This document shows positions 49,001 to 61,100 of a stretch of 64,000 bases of DNA, piece after piece (within the stretch, counting starts at the first letter, position 1; each line of letters starts with the position of its first letter). Location of the stretch: NCBI RefSeq assembly GCF_014839805.1, contig NC_051131.1, forward strand, positions 7,428,913 to 7,492,912, in the 5' to 3' direction. Both the position numbers and the translations under genes were made by a program. Below the pieces are notes generated by a model, which had not been told where the DNA came from, searched no databases, and saw only the letters and a program-made list of their open reading frames with translations. Source of the DNA: Manduca sexta (lineage: Eukaryota > Arthropoda > Insecta > Lepidoptera > Sphingidae).

Positions 49001-50741
49001 CCTATGAAACCTGGTTCACATTTGCATACTGGTATATGATTTCTGACCAAGCATGTAGCTCGTGTGCCACACGTGTTGTCATTGTAGCATGGGTTAATAC
49101 ATCTATGAGCACGGCATTGCTTGTCATATGGACAGTCACCGTTTGATCTACACTCTATGGAGTTACATCCTACATAAGGGTCCCCTTCGAATCCTGAACG
49201 GCATCTGCATAATGGCTGATTTCTTTGTACGTAACAATCAGCATTAGATCCACACGTGCTGTTTAACAAACAAGGACTGATGCAGTTTCCATTGATGCAT
49301 GCATAGTGAGATTCACATTCTGTGTCTGTTCGGCATCCAACGATGCGGCAGCTTCGGTATGGGTCTCCTTCGTAGCCATCTCGGCATGAACAGATCGGTC
49401 TATGATCATTAACAATACATTCTGCATTGTCCCCACAGTTACATGGGTTTCGGCATATTCTATCAACGCATGATTCTTTTTCATTGCAGTCTCCATCTGA
49501 TGAACAACTTAATGGTGGTAATTGTGCTGGTTTGCAGGTTCCTGCTTCGTCGGGTACAAATCCTTCGGGGCAGCGGCATATTAAAGTGCGGAATGGTATG
49601 CTATCAGATACAGTACAACGCGAATTTCCAGTGCAGGGTTTCAATTCAGTGCAAGCTTCACGGCATTCGTCTCTTAGACAAGCATGTCCACTTGGACATT
49701 CGCCATCCATTCGGCATTCAGGTCCTTCAAACACGTTTACTTTCTCACAATAGACCAATGGGTCTCCCGCAGGAAGACTTGGTGGGCATTTACAAGAAGC
49801 AGCGTGATTTCGAGCAAAACATTCTGCATTACTTGCGCAAGGATTTTGACCTTCTACCGAACAGGCGTTACGACAAACTCGCTTTAACGCAAATACTTTT
49901 GTCATCACAGTCGTTGTTTATTTCGCATTCTGCAGGTTGACATCTAGTATACGGGTTACCTAATGTTCCTATTGGGCAACGGCAGTTAGGACGGTGTGAT
50001 TTTCCATAACATTCAGCGCTTATAGCACAAGGAGCATCGATCAGGGGTTGATACAAACTCCACTATAACAAGTGTCTTTGTCAGGACATTCTGAATCGGA
50101 AGAGCAGCCAACTGGAAATTTATTAATACTTATATTTTAATATTATAATTAGGAAACATATTAAAATAAAATAATCATCATCAGCCACATTAGGAAAATC
50201 ATGATTTAGTTATATAAAAATAATAATTCGGTTATTATAAGTGATACCGAATGATTGAAATATACCTTTGGTGCATCCAATATAAGGATTTCCTGAATAA
50301 CCGCTTGTACAGAAGCATACGGGATGGTGGCGTACGACTGAGCATTCTGCATTTGAACCACAAGCACACGGGTCAGCGCATGCGCCGTTCACACAAGCCT
50401 GCGATAATGGACATTCCGAATTTGCTTTGCATCCGACTGGTATAGTTGATTTTTCTGAAGCTGTAATTTAGAATAAGAATAAGTAAATATAAAATTTTGT
50501 TGCAATTATTTACATAAGGTGTAAAATTTTTCTTTGTACATACGAGGAACGCAGCGCTCTAAAGCATCGCCTGAATATCCTCTGGGACAAGTGCAGAGTG
50601 GTTTATGATCGATGACACGACATAGTGCTCCAATGCCGCATGATTTCAGACAAGGATTAATACATGTCCGATCGATGCAAGCTCTTTCTGATCCACATTC
50701 TTCATCGTTATAGCATTCCCAAATAAATGTTTGTTTAGGTT
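45631..50741 (-). CDS. dp: Dumpy, C-terminal part (inverted contig, 8 exons)
   Basis: On the minus strand the exons, in order of translation, are 50544-50741, 50266-50460, 48015-50111, 47556-47935, 47069-47254, 46661-46931, 46309-46553 and 45631-46017. The first three continue the EGF/DPY array; the next ends the EGF part and leads into the ZP domain, furin-like site and membrane anchor. Phases agree at every junction except for two indels inside 48015-50111 (a 4-bp loss near 50043 and a 1-bp gain near 49881), which together leave that exon 3 bp short and about 160 bp out of frame. The first three exons duplicate 62083-64000 on the plus strand. This is the 3' end of the same gene, placed backwards in the scaffold, or a redundant allele. 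It is not a separate gene by any evidence seen here. Confidence 0.88.
46309..47254 (-). CDS. dp: dumpy ZP domain exons
   Basis: Three exons (47069-47254, 46661-46931, 46309-46553) encode a zona pellucida domain, the polymerisation module of apical matrix proteins. ZP-N: VECLADGVRVRLKI ... HFGDCGLVHVN. The middle exon carries KCIYKTGEQNVTLAFNV and PTCSMRIV. ZP-C: ARSCIAKT, ENEYQVTDADGCATD and FQCNIRVCFGKCQPVNC, with the closely spaced ZP-C cysteines. Phases 0, 0 and 1 join cleanly, and the split Ser codon at 46661/46553 is correct. Confidence 0.88.
47556..47935 (-). CDS. dp: dumpy last EGF exon before the ZP domain
   Basis: The exon enters in phase 1 and leaves in phase 0. It encodes a Cys-rich segment (CVCDSERGFITRGEICVVGG), a DPY-like piece (CRTDDNCNDRSRCINGHC) and a final EGF (CGINATCDAVDHRSHCTC). 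It ends in a Pro/Asp-containing linker that leads directly into the ZP domain. Confidence 0.82.
48015..50111 (-). CDS. dp: dumpy EGF/DPY exon, frameshifted copy
   Basis: Encodes EGF/DPY units such as CGSNADCYVQRNQPLCRC and longer EGF variants with a TLPVRTMLCTCPPGYV-type insertion. Compared with the plus-strand copy from 62714, one CCTG unit is missing near 50041-50047 (one of two tandem units at 62779-62786), creating a premature stop. One base is added at about 49881, restoring the frame. Between them about 160 bp are out of frame. Downstream, the frame is open for more than 600 codons to the donor at 48014. The adjacent compensating errors look like consensus or allele noise rather than real gene decay. 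Confidence 0.8.
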
Positions 50742-50749
50742 CTGTAAAC
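48828..50749 (-). repeat. Inverted duplicate of 62075-64000
   Basis: The left arm of a very large inverted repeat. Position y here pairs with about 112824 minus y at the outer end and 112828 minus y at the inner end. The shift comes from three small indels: one T in an intron run, the 4-bp CCTG unit and one exon base. Exons, introns and splice sites are all shared. The arm stops exactly at the N gap at 50750, which points to an assembly overlap rather than a biological palindrome. Confidence 0.93.
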
Positions 50750-51249
50750 NNNNNNNNNNNNNNNNNNNNNNNNNNNNNNNNNNNNNNNNNNNNNNNNNNN
50801 NNNNNNNNNNNNNNNNNNNNNNNNNNNNNNNNNNNNNNNNNNNNNNNNNNNNNNNNNNNNNNNNNNNNNNNNNNNNNNNNNNNNNNNNNNNNNNNNNNNN
50901 NNNNNNNNNNNNNNNNNNNNNNNNNNNNNNNNNNNNNNNNNNNNNNNNNNNNNNNNNNNNNNNNNNNNNNNNNNNNNNNNNNNNNNNNNNNNNNNNNNNN
51001 NNNNNNNNNNNNNNNNNNNNNNNNNNNNNNNNNNNNNNNNNNNNNNNNNNNNNNNNNNNNNNNNNNNNNNNNNNNNNNNNNNNNNNNNNNNNNNNNNNNN
51101 NNNNNNNNNNNNNNNNNNNNNNNNNNNNNNNNNNNNNNNNNNNNNNNNNNNNNNNNNNNNNNNNNNNNNNNNNNNNNNNNNNNNNNNNNNNNNNNNNNNN
51201 NNNNNNNNNNNNNNNNNNNNNNNNNNNNNNNNNNNNNNNNNNNNNNNNN
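50750..51249. other. Scaffold gap, 500 N
   Basis: Exactly 500 Ns, the same length as the gap at 31899-32398. The gene reads rightward after the gap and leftward before it, so the junction does not join real neighbours in one transcript. Confidence 0.95.
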
Positions 51250-52120
51250 TTGCATTAACCGAAAATGTCAAGATCCTTGCCCCGGATCTTGTGGTCAGAA
51301 CGCAATATGTAAAGTCACCAATCACAATCCAATATGCACCTGTCCTCCGAGACATACAGGATCTCCTTTCAATTATTGCTATGGTAAGAATTTAATGAAT
51401 AAAAACTACTAAACGCTCCATTTAATTCTATAAAAATATCATAATTAATGTATGTATTACTTTCAGTACAAATTGAAGAAAAACCAATAGTGAATGTATG
51501 TGTACCATCTCCTTGTGGACCTAACAGTATATGCGAAAGTGCTCCTAACGGAAATAGTCCGATTTGCACATGTCAACCGACATTTGAAGGAACTCCACCA
51601 CAGTGCCGACGAGAATGCGCTGCAAATGATGATTGCCCTTCAAACAAAGCTTGTGTTAACTACAAATGTAAAGATCCTTGTCCTGGGTCATGCGGCACTA
51701 ACACAATTTGTAACGTTCACTTGCACAGTCCAATGTGCTCTTGTCAAAGTGGCTACACCGGTGATCCATTTACGTCATGCTATATAATACCTGCTGCAAT
51801 TGAACCATTAGATCCATGCGATCCAACACCTTGCGGTGCCAATTCCCAATGCAAGGTTTCAGGAAGTGGTGCTGCTGCCTGTTCGTGTAATCCTGGATAC
51901 TTTGGTAATCCTTACGAATCTTGTAGACCAGAATGTGTTGTGAATACAGATTGCTTATACAACAAAGCATGTGTAAGGAACAAGTGTGAAGATCCATGTC
52001 CCGGAGTATGTGGCTCAGCTGCAATTTGTGAAGTGATAAACCATATTCCAACATGTAGTTGTCCACCGGGATATACTGGAAACGCGTATGCGTATTGCCA
52101 TGTCATTATACGTGAGCCAG
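51250..52120 (+). CDS. dp: dumpy exons: partial unit plus double EGF-DPY-EGF cassette
   Basis: The partial exon 51250-51383 enters in mid-module (CINRKCQDPCPGSCGQNAIC). Exon 51467-52120 (654 nt) holds two full cassettes: EGF (PCGPNSICESAPNGNSPICTC), DPY (RRECAANDDCPSNKAC), EGF, then the same order again. The DPY core ECxxNxDCxxxKACxxxKCxDPCPGxCG is clear. Confidence 0.88.
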
Positions 52121-55100
52121 GTAAATGCTTGTTTTTATTTGAAATATTGATTTAATACCCCCCTTTTATGAACGGTTATGTTATTTTAGAAACGCTTTAA
52201 AGTGTTCCTTAGTAAGTTAAGTATTGGAAATAATTTTAGTTATTTTGTTATTAGTTTGAATTTTATTTCATTGTTATTGCTGTCTTAATATTGTTAAATT
52301 TAGAGTTAGATTATATTTTTAGATGTAAGTGTTTTGTTGCCAAGTGATGTAAACTTTCATTGAATTTATAAATAAATAAATAAGTAATAACAGTCTACTC
52401 ATACTTAGCTTTGTGAGTGTAGTCTTTGGCATCATGAGCTCAACATCATATCAAGTTAGATAGTATGCAAATAACATCAGGGTTGTAGTTGTTTTAGAAG
52501 GAATTTTCGTGTTCTTTAGTGTTTTTGCTATGTCGATAATTATAATTGAGATCAAATCTAAGAGCTCATATTAACCTTTCAAATTAACTTTTATCCGTAA
52601 TATAACTAGCTTACTGATATAAAATATATAACAAATTTTTCTAGTTGTGTACGTCTGTATACTTGAGTTTAAAATGCATCCTTAATTCATTATTTTATTA
52701 CCTGCTTTGCTATTGAGGAAAGTGGACATTTAATATTTCCAACACCTTCCTATTTACAAGGTTTTACAATATTCTATTTTTATATATCTAAATTTTAGCT
52801 GTGATTCCTCAAAATCCGTGCATTCCAAATCCATGTGGAAGTAATGCTCTATGCAACAATAACAACGGTACGGCATCATGTGCGTGCATGCCGAACTTCA
52901 TGGGAGCTCCACCACGCTGTCGTCCCGAATGTACTGTCAATTCGGAATGTGAAATCACAAAGAGTTGCTTCCAACAAAAATGTATTGATCCTTGTGTGGG
53001 AACATGTGGCCAAAATGCGGAGTGCAGAGTTGTTAACCATGCACCGATATGTTCTTGCTTAAAAGGTTTTGAGGGAGATCCATTTGTTAGATGCGCTATT
53101 GTTGAAAGTAAGTAAGCGTAAATAATATATAAATTAGTTTTATCTTATGATGAATTATTCTTCTTTTTTAAAGACATTTGCTCACGGCTTTGTCTACGTT
53201 AAATATCTTATACTTAGTGTTTCACAATAATATCGTGTTTTTAGAATCTAATTATTAGTTCAAAAAGTTAATGGATATTAAGACTTACAAATATCTTTTC
53301 GTTATATAGGTTATGCTAATTTTGTCACATTAATCATTTTAGGACCTCCAGAACCAGAAATTAATCCTTGCGTACCATCTCCGTGTGGACCTAACGCTGT
53401 TTGTCAAGCCGTAAACAAAATACCAATGTGTTCTTGCTACGAACATTACATCGGAGCCCCACCCAACTGTAGAGCGGAATGTATTGTGAACTCTGATTGT
53501 CCTAGCACTAAAGCTTGTATAAACAAGAAATGTGTAGACCCGTGCCCAGGCTCCTGCGGTTTGCAAACTGAATGCCAAGTTCACATGCATGCTGCTATAT
53601 GTAGCTGCAAAGAAGGATACACAGGTGATCCCTTCCAGAGCTGCCATGAGAAGATAAGTATAGGTAAATCAAAGCTTTTATTATTACTTTATAGACTACC
53701 CAAATCAGGAAGACCGGATAATGATTGTGATTTGAAACGGAATAATAATATTGGATTCCAAATATCTTTTAGATGCTGACCCAGAGGTTTACGACAAATG
53801 TAATCCAAGTCCGTGTGGAGCAAACGCAGAGTGCAATGACGGTACGTGCATGTGCAGGACGAACTACTTTGGAAACCCGTACCTTAGCTGTCGCCCAGAA
53901 TGTACTCATAATGCTGACTGCGCTACCAGCTTGACTTGTGTCAACAACAAATGCATAAACCCTTGCATCAACTTATGCGGCCAGGGAGCAACGTGCGAAG
54001 TTTACAACCACATTCCTATGTGTAGTTGTCCATCCAATAGCACTGGGAACGCTTTCTTCTCGTGTACTCCGATATCAGGTATTTTTTTGGAACTAAGCTT
54101 GCTACAAAACTGTAGATTAAGATAAGGATATTATATCAATTACTACGTACTTAGCATATTATTAGCAACCAAATGCGATTTTTCTTAATTAATTATCATG
54201 AAAAATTACTAAACAACAACCTACTACTAATTTAATGTACCTATTTCATATGCATAATTATTTCGATTAGCGAGGGTTATCCAGCCATATGTTGTACGTT
54301 GACGCTCTATCTGGGGCCCACTTCGATTACCATCAGGTGCAGTGGGGTATCATTACCGTGCACGTATAAAAAACATAATGATTATTAATAGTTGATACTC
54401 TAAAGCCTATTTCCAGTTTAATAATTATTCATGTTATGTATTTATTTGTTTTATAACTTAAATATTTTCGTAGGCATAAAATAAAAATGTATATATCTAT
54501 AATAAAAATACTGAATTTATCTATCCATAATATTTTATTTCAGTTATTCCAGAAAAGAAGAATCCTTGTGAACCATCTCCTTGTGGACCCTATAGCGTAT
54601 GTCGAATTAATTTCGGCCAAGCCATATGTTCATGTTTATTAGGCTACATTGGTACACCACCATCCTGCAGACCTGAATGCTTAGTGGATTCTGACTGCAC
54701 TACTGTACTATCTTGCTCCAATCAAAAATGTATTGACCCATGTAGAGGTTCATGTGGAATCAATGCTCAATGCAGAATACACAACCACAAGCCTATATGC
54801 TACTGCGAAAATGGTTACACAGGAGATCCGTTCACTCACTGCACTGTAGTTGAAAGTAAGTAGCTTGATTATTCATAAAAAGGTAAAATATTATTTTTAA
54901 AATTAATCACGCAAGTATGGGAAGATTATAATGAAAAAAACAATAATCAAGCAATGTTTTTAAGCATTTCTTTTTATTATAGGAATACCACTACCAACTA
55001 AAGAACCGTGCGAGCCTTCACCGTGTGGACCTAACTCTATTTGTCGCGCTGTTAATGAAGTACCGTCTTGCTCATGCATGACTGGTTATATGGGACGCCC

Positions 55101-58100
55101 ACCATACTGTCGACCCGAATGTGTCACGAATAGCGAATGCAGTTTCGACAAGGCTTGTGTCAACAATAAGTGCGCCGACCCTTGCGTCGGTGCCTGTGGT
55201 ATAAATGCGGAATGCCGAGTTATTAGTCATTCACCGCAATGTGTATGCCACCCTGGTTATGAAGGAGACGCATTCTACAGATGTTCTCCGATAGCAAGTG
55301 AGTACTTTAAGCTAAGTTAAAGACACAAAATTTTCTCTTAAATCTTATTACAGCATTGTAAACTATCAATCAATAATTTAATGTAGAATCATTAAATGTG
55401 CCTCAATATCATTTTAAGTTTAATTAATACAATTTATTTCAGTTTCACCGCCTACACCTCCTACTGTAATAGTACAACCATGCGTGCCAAACCCCTGCGG
55501 TCCAAACGCTATATGCCAAGAACGTGATACCGCCGGCATGTGCATGTGTGCTACTGGCTTCTTCGGAGATCCCTATGAGGGATGTAGACCAGAATGTATT
55601 GTAAATTCGGATTGTCCTCAATACCGCACCTGTATCAATAACAAATGTCAAGACCCATGCCCAGGAATGTGTGGACCTAAAGCGGAATGTCAAATTGTCA
55701 ACCATGTGCCGCAATGTTCATGCCTTTATGGCTATGTTGGTAATCCCTACGATGGCTGTGTTCCCAAACAAGGTATTGAAATATACTGACAAAAAATTTT
55801 AGACCATTATTCCTTCTGAATTTTTGTAAATCATATTTACTTTTGTTTTTCTTTTTTGTAGATAATCCTTTAGACCTCTGCATTCCGTCACCATGTGGAC
55901 CATACAGCACGTGCACAGTTGTGAATAATCAAGCCCAATGTACATGTTTACCGGATTATACTGGCGCACCACCTAATTGTAGACCGGAATGTGTAACTAG
56001 TCCAGATTGTCCACTTAATAAGGCTTGTATACGCCAGAAGTGTGTTGACCCATGTGTTGGAACCTGTGGTGAGAATGCTGAATGTCGGGTCCATCATCAT
56101 AGTCCCTACTGCAATTGTCTCGCTGGGTACGAAGGAAATGCATTTGTGCGATGTACGCAAATACAAAAGACACAGCCAAAACAACCTGCATGTGAACCAA
56201 ATCCTTGCGGACCATATTCAACGTGCACAGATCACAGTGGGTCAGCAATTTGCGCCTGTAAGCTTGGCTATATAGGTGCTCCTCCACATTGTGCACCAGA
56301 ATGTACGATCAATGAAGATTGTCCTAATGATAAGGCTTGTGTTAGAGAAAAATGCGTTGATCCTTGTCTCGGATCTTGTGGAGCGTATACAAACTGTCGC
56401 GCTATGAACCACCTCGCAATTTGCACATGTCTCGATGATTATCGAGGCAATCCCTTCACTGGCTGCTATAAATATAATGAACCAGAAACTCCAGTTGCCG
56501 TGGATCCTTGTGCCCGCTCTCCCTGTGGAACTAATGCTTTATGCAATAACGGAACTTGCTCATGCATACCCGACTATCATGGAAATCCATACTTTGAATG
56601 TAGACCAGAATGCACAATAGATACTGACTGCCAGAAACAACAAGCCTGTGTCAACTATAAATGTGTAAATCCTTGCAAAAACGCCTGCGGTCTTAATGCT
56701 ATTTGCAATGTTTATAATCATATTGCCATTTGCGAATGCCCATCGCCGCTTCAAGGAGATGCGTTTATTTCCTGTCGACAAGCCGTCATTCCAACAGGTG
56801 CGATGATACGATATTTTCTTTGTGTTTTTTTTTTCATTAATGTAACACCTACTTTAAATATATTTCTTCCAACAGAACCTGTGGTAACGGATCCCTGTAC
56901 GCCAAACCCATGTGGACCCAACAGCATTTGTCGTGCAGACGGAACAATAGCGCATTGCTCTTGTCGACCTTCAATGTACCACGAACCACCCAGCTGCCGA
57001 CCCGAATGCCGCCTGGATTCTGAATGTGCTCCCAACCTCGCTTGCCGCAATGGAAAATGTAGAGATCCATGCCCTGGTTCCTGTGGTGCACATGCGTTCT
57101 GTCAAACTAAAATGCATTCCCCTATTTGCGCTTGCCCTGACCATTATGTCGGTGATCCATTCATTCGTTGCATACCAGGTAATATAATGGATATGATATA
57201 CTTTTAAATTTTTGTTAATATCTAACTTTGTATAAATTCTATCATATGCTAATAAATATTTTTGAACAGCGTTGGCCGCAGAACCTTCGAAACATTCACC
57301 GTGTTCGGACTGCGGACCACACTCAGACTGCGTAAATGAACAATGTCGCTGCAAAATCGGTTTCTTCGGAACGCCACCATTCTGTCGTTATGAGTGTCTC
57401 AGCTCTAGCGACTGTGAATGGAATCGCACGTGTACAAATAGGCGTTGTGTTGATCCTTGTCCGGGCGCTTGCGGTCAAGGCGCTATTTGTGAACCCGTTG
57501 CACATGAACCACGTTGCAATTGCCCTCCATCTACTACAGGAAACCCACTCTTCGCATGTCGTCCCATCGAAAAAACTCGTAAGACAGATTTAACTGGGAG
57601 AAATGTTGCTTTCCGGTGCCCAAAAAACAATTATAAAGACAATTATGAAATGCTATAATTACGAAATTTATGGCGCGGCAAACCGAAATCTTCGCATTTA
57701 AAACTTGGGCATGGGTTTTACTTGCGAAACTAGGTGTAGCCGTCGCCATTACGTAGTCCTAAATGATTTGCTTTGTGAACAATGCTTGTCTGTTTGCTTC
57801 GTTATAAAATGTTGATATGGTTGTTGATAATCATTAATAACTCTTTGCTTCTGTGATTTATAGAGTTGCCACCAAATCCGTGCTCTCCGTCGCCATGTGG
57901 CCCTGGAGCTATCTGCCGTGCCAAGGGCGCGGGCGCGTCTTGCGAATGCGAGCCGGGTCTGCGCGGCGATCCTTACACTGGATGCCGACCGGAATGTCTC
58001 GCGGATTCTGACTGTTCACCGACCAGAGCTTGCATTCGTTCGCATTGCCGTGACCCGTGTCAAGGCACTTGCGGCGTTGGAGCCGATTGCGAAACCGTCA

Positions 58101-61100
58101 ACCACATCCCACTATGTTCTTGTCCACCGGGAACTAGAGGAAACGCTTTCGAAAGATGTGAAAAGATCGTTGCAGGTATGAATATATCGTACACAGTTTT
58201 AATGTAATACCAAGTTGTAATTTTGTTCAACACTATTTCGTGGTGTATTACTTATGATTAAATAATGACTAAACATGCTTGTTAACAGCGCCCCCATTAT
58301 GCAATCCATCCCCATGCGGTCCTGGTGCAATTTGTACGGAGTCTGGCAACAGTGCAGTATGTTCATGTCCAAGCGGTACCAATGGCGACGCAGCCTCCAC
58401 TGGCTGTCGGCCAGAGTGCGTGGTCAGCTCAGAATGTACACGCGATCGAGCTTGCGTTCGAAACAAATGTGTCGACCCGTGCATTGGCGTATGTGGTAAT
58501 GGAGCCATGTGCCGCGTCTTCGATCATGCACCTATTTGTTCGTGTCCACCATCATCTACTGGAAATCCATTCTCAGAATGTGTGATTAGAGGTAAACAAT
58601 TATACTAACTATTGTCCAATGAGTCACGTATCTTATAGTATCTTTGATAATGATCATAATTGTAATTGCTACCTTTCACTATTTTATAAACATTCAATCT
58701 ATTTCAGATATCACTAAGCCTGTTGCGCATGACCCGTGCGATCCCAATCCTTGTGGCCCTCATGGAATTTGTCGCAACGGATTCTGCACATACCCTGAGT
58801 GTATTGTCAACGACGACTGTCCTGGAGATCGCGCCTGTATCAACAGGAAATGCGCTGATCCCTGCGTTAACGCGTGCGGTTTGAACGCTATTTGCACAGG
58901 CATTCGACACGGTCCTGTCTGCTCATGTCCAGCTGGTTACACAGGTTCTGCCTTTGTGCGTTGCGAGCGTATAGTCATTCCATCACCACCCTTGCCGAAA
59001 CCCGAATGCGTTACTGATGAAGAGTGTGCCGATAATGCAGCCTGCGTCAACGCTCGTTGTTTACCGGTATGTGGACCTAATAACTGCGGACTCAACGCAC
59101 GTTGCATTGCCAGGAATCATAGAGCTCGTTGCACATGTTTACCTGGTTACGAAGGCGATGCGTACACTGGATGCTACTCAGGTAACAGTCTTTCTTTACC
59201 ATTATTTTTTTTGTTAAAAAAACAGCTTTTCTAACTTATTGCGGTATTAAAAAAATGTTTTATTGCAGTACAATGTCATAGCAACAACGACTGCCCAGAC
59301 GATCAGAGTTGTGAAGGTGGATCCTGTATAAACGTGTGTTCACGCGTACGCTGCGGATTTGAGGCACATTGCGTTGCACGAGGCCATACGGCTTCTTGCG
59401 AATGCAATGATGGAGCGCGCGGCAATCCTTGGACGCAATGTCGCAGAGACGAATGTACATCGGATGATGACTGCCCAACTTGGTTAGCATGCCGAAGTGG
59501 CACCTGCAGCGATCCTTGTATCGGAGCATGCGCGCCAAGCGCCTTGTGCACAGTGACGCGTCACTTGCCAACCTGTGAATGTCCAAGAGGCACCCGCGGC
59601 AATGCTAAAATCGAATGTAAACCAGGTGAATTTAAGAACTAAAATTTATTTCTATCTATATTTAATTTCTAAATAATGTGCAATAATAATTTGTATAATA
59701 CGTTATTTCCAGTGACATATGATGAAGGTTGTAAATATGACGCTGAATGTGGTCCCGAGCTAGCTTGTCTACAAGGACTCTGTAGAAATCCTTGCGAGCC
59801 AACATCATGCGGAATCCGTGCTACTTGTCGTGTGGCCAATACTTTACCTTTCCGTACGCTTGTGTGTGAATGCCCAAAACCTCTCACTGGAGACGCTTCA
59901 GTCCAGTGTAACCCAAGTAATTATCACAATATATTTTGTTATATTAATTTCTTAAATAACACATACATATGATGCTTTATTTTTTTAAACTTGTGTAATT
60001 AATTTTGAGTGCAGTAAATGACAAAATAAATACAGACATAAAAATCGGCTGACAGGCACGACAGTTTGGTAAGGTATATACAACTCTCCTACTAAGTATA
60101 TGTAATAATTGTATACTTACCACATTCTGTTCTTTGTTCATACACTTAAAATTTTTCTTCACTTGTAAATACTTTCTATGCAATAAAAATGATTTATTCC
60201 CATGGCCGCGATACGATCAACATAATAAGTGTATTTATTTTCATGTAGTCATTAACATTAGTGTAAAAATCTTAGCAAGTTGAAATTTGCGCACAATTTT
60301 AGTGGGAATTACATACCTAGGTATTAGGTACATAGGTATAGTATAAACACGAGACATATGTAACATCGTATTTAAACAGCGTTGAAATTAAATAATTAAT
60401 TTCCCAGGAGGTGAATGTAGCACAGATGATGAGTGCAGCTCGGACGGGAGATGCTTGAACGGGCGCTGCGTGAGCGCGTGCGGACCGGGCGCGTGCGGTA
60501 TCGGCGCCGAGTGCCGCGCGGAGGCACATCGTGCCTCCTGCGTATGCGTGCCGCCCCTGCGCGGCGACCCGCAAGTAGCCTGTACACCAGGTAACTGTTG
60601 GCCTTTTTTATAGACTAAATACTGTCTCGTGTCAAATACAATGTCGTATAAAAATTTAAACAATAATTTCTAGAAATAATGCACAGGATATTGTATTTAA
60701 AATAAATACGTCATAGTGCATCGTAATATAAATAAAAAATAAATACATTAGAGGCTGATAAATATTTTTACACTTTTAGCAGAAGAATCAACTGTAGAAT
60801 GCAGTGTAGACTCGGAGTGCAGCAGTTCAGAGGCGTGCGTATCGCGGCAGTGCGTATCCGCGTGCGCAGGCGCGTGCGGCTCGGGTGCCCTCTGCGACGC
60901 CGACCAGCACCGCGCGCTATGCTACTGCCCGCCCGGCACCGCCGGCGATCCCGCGCGTCTCTGCTACACACGTGAGAATTATTTTCTTATTACGCTTGCT
61001 ATATTCTTATCTTTCTCCTACCCTGAAAGTAGGCAGCAGCTCAACTTATTTACAGGCATTTCGCCAGTAGGTTTACGTGTATTAATCTAATAAAATATTT

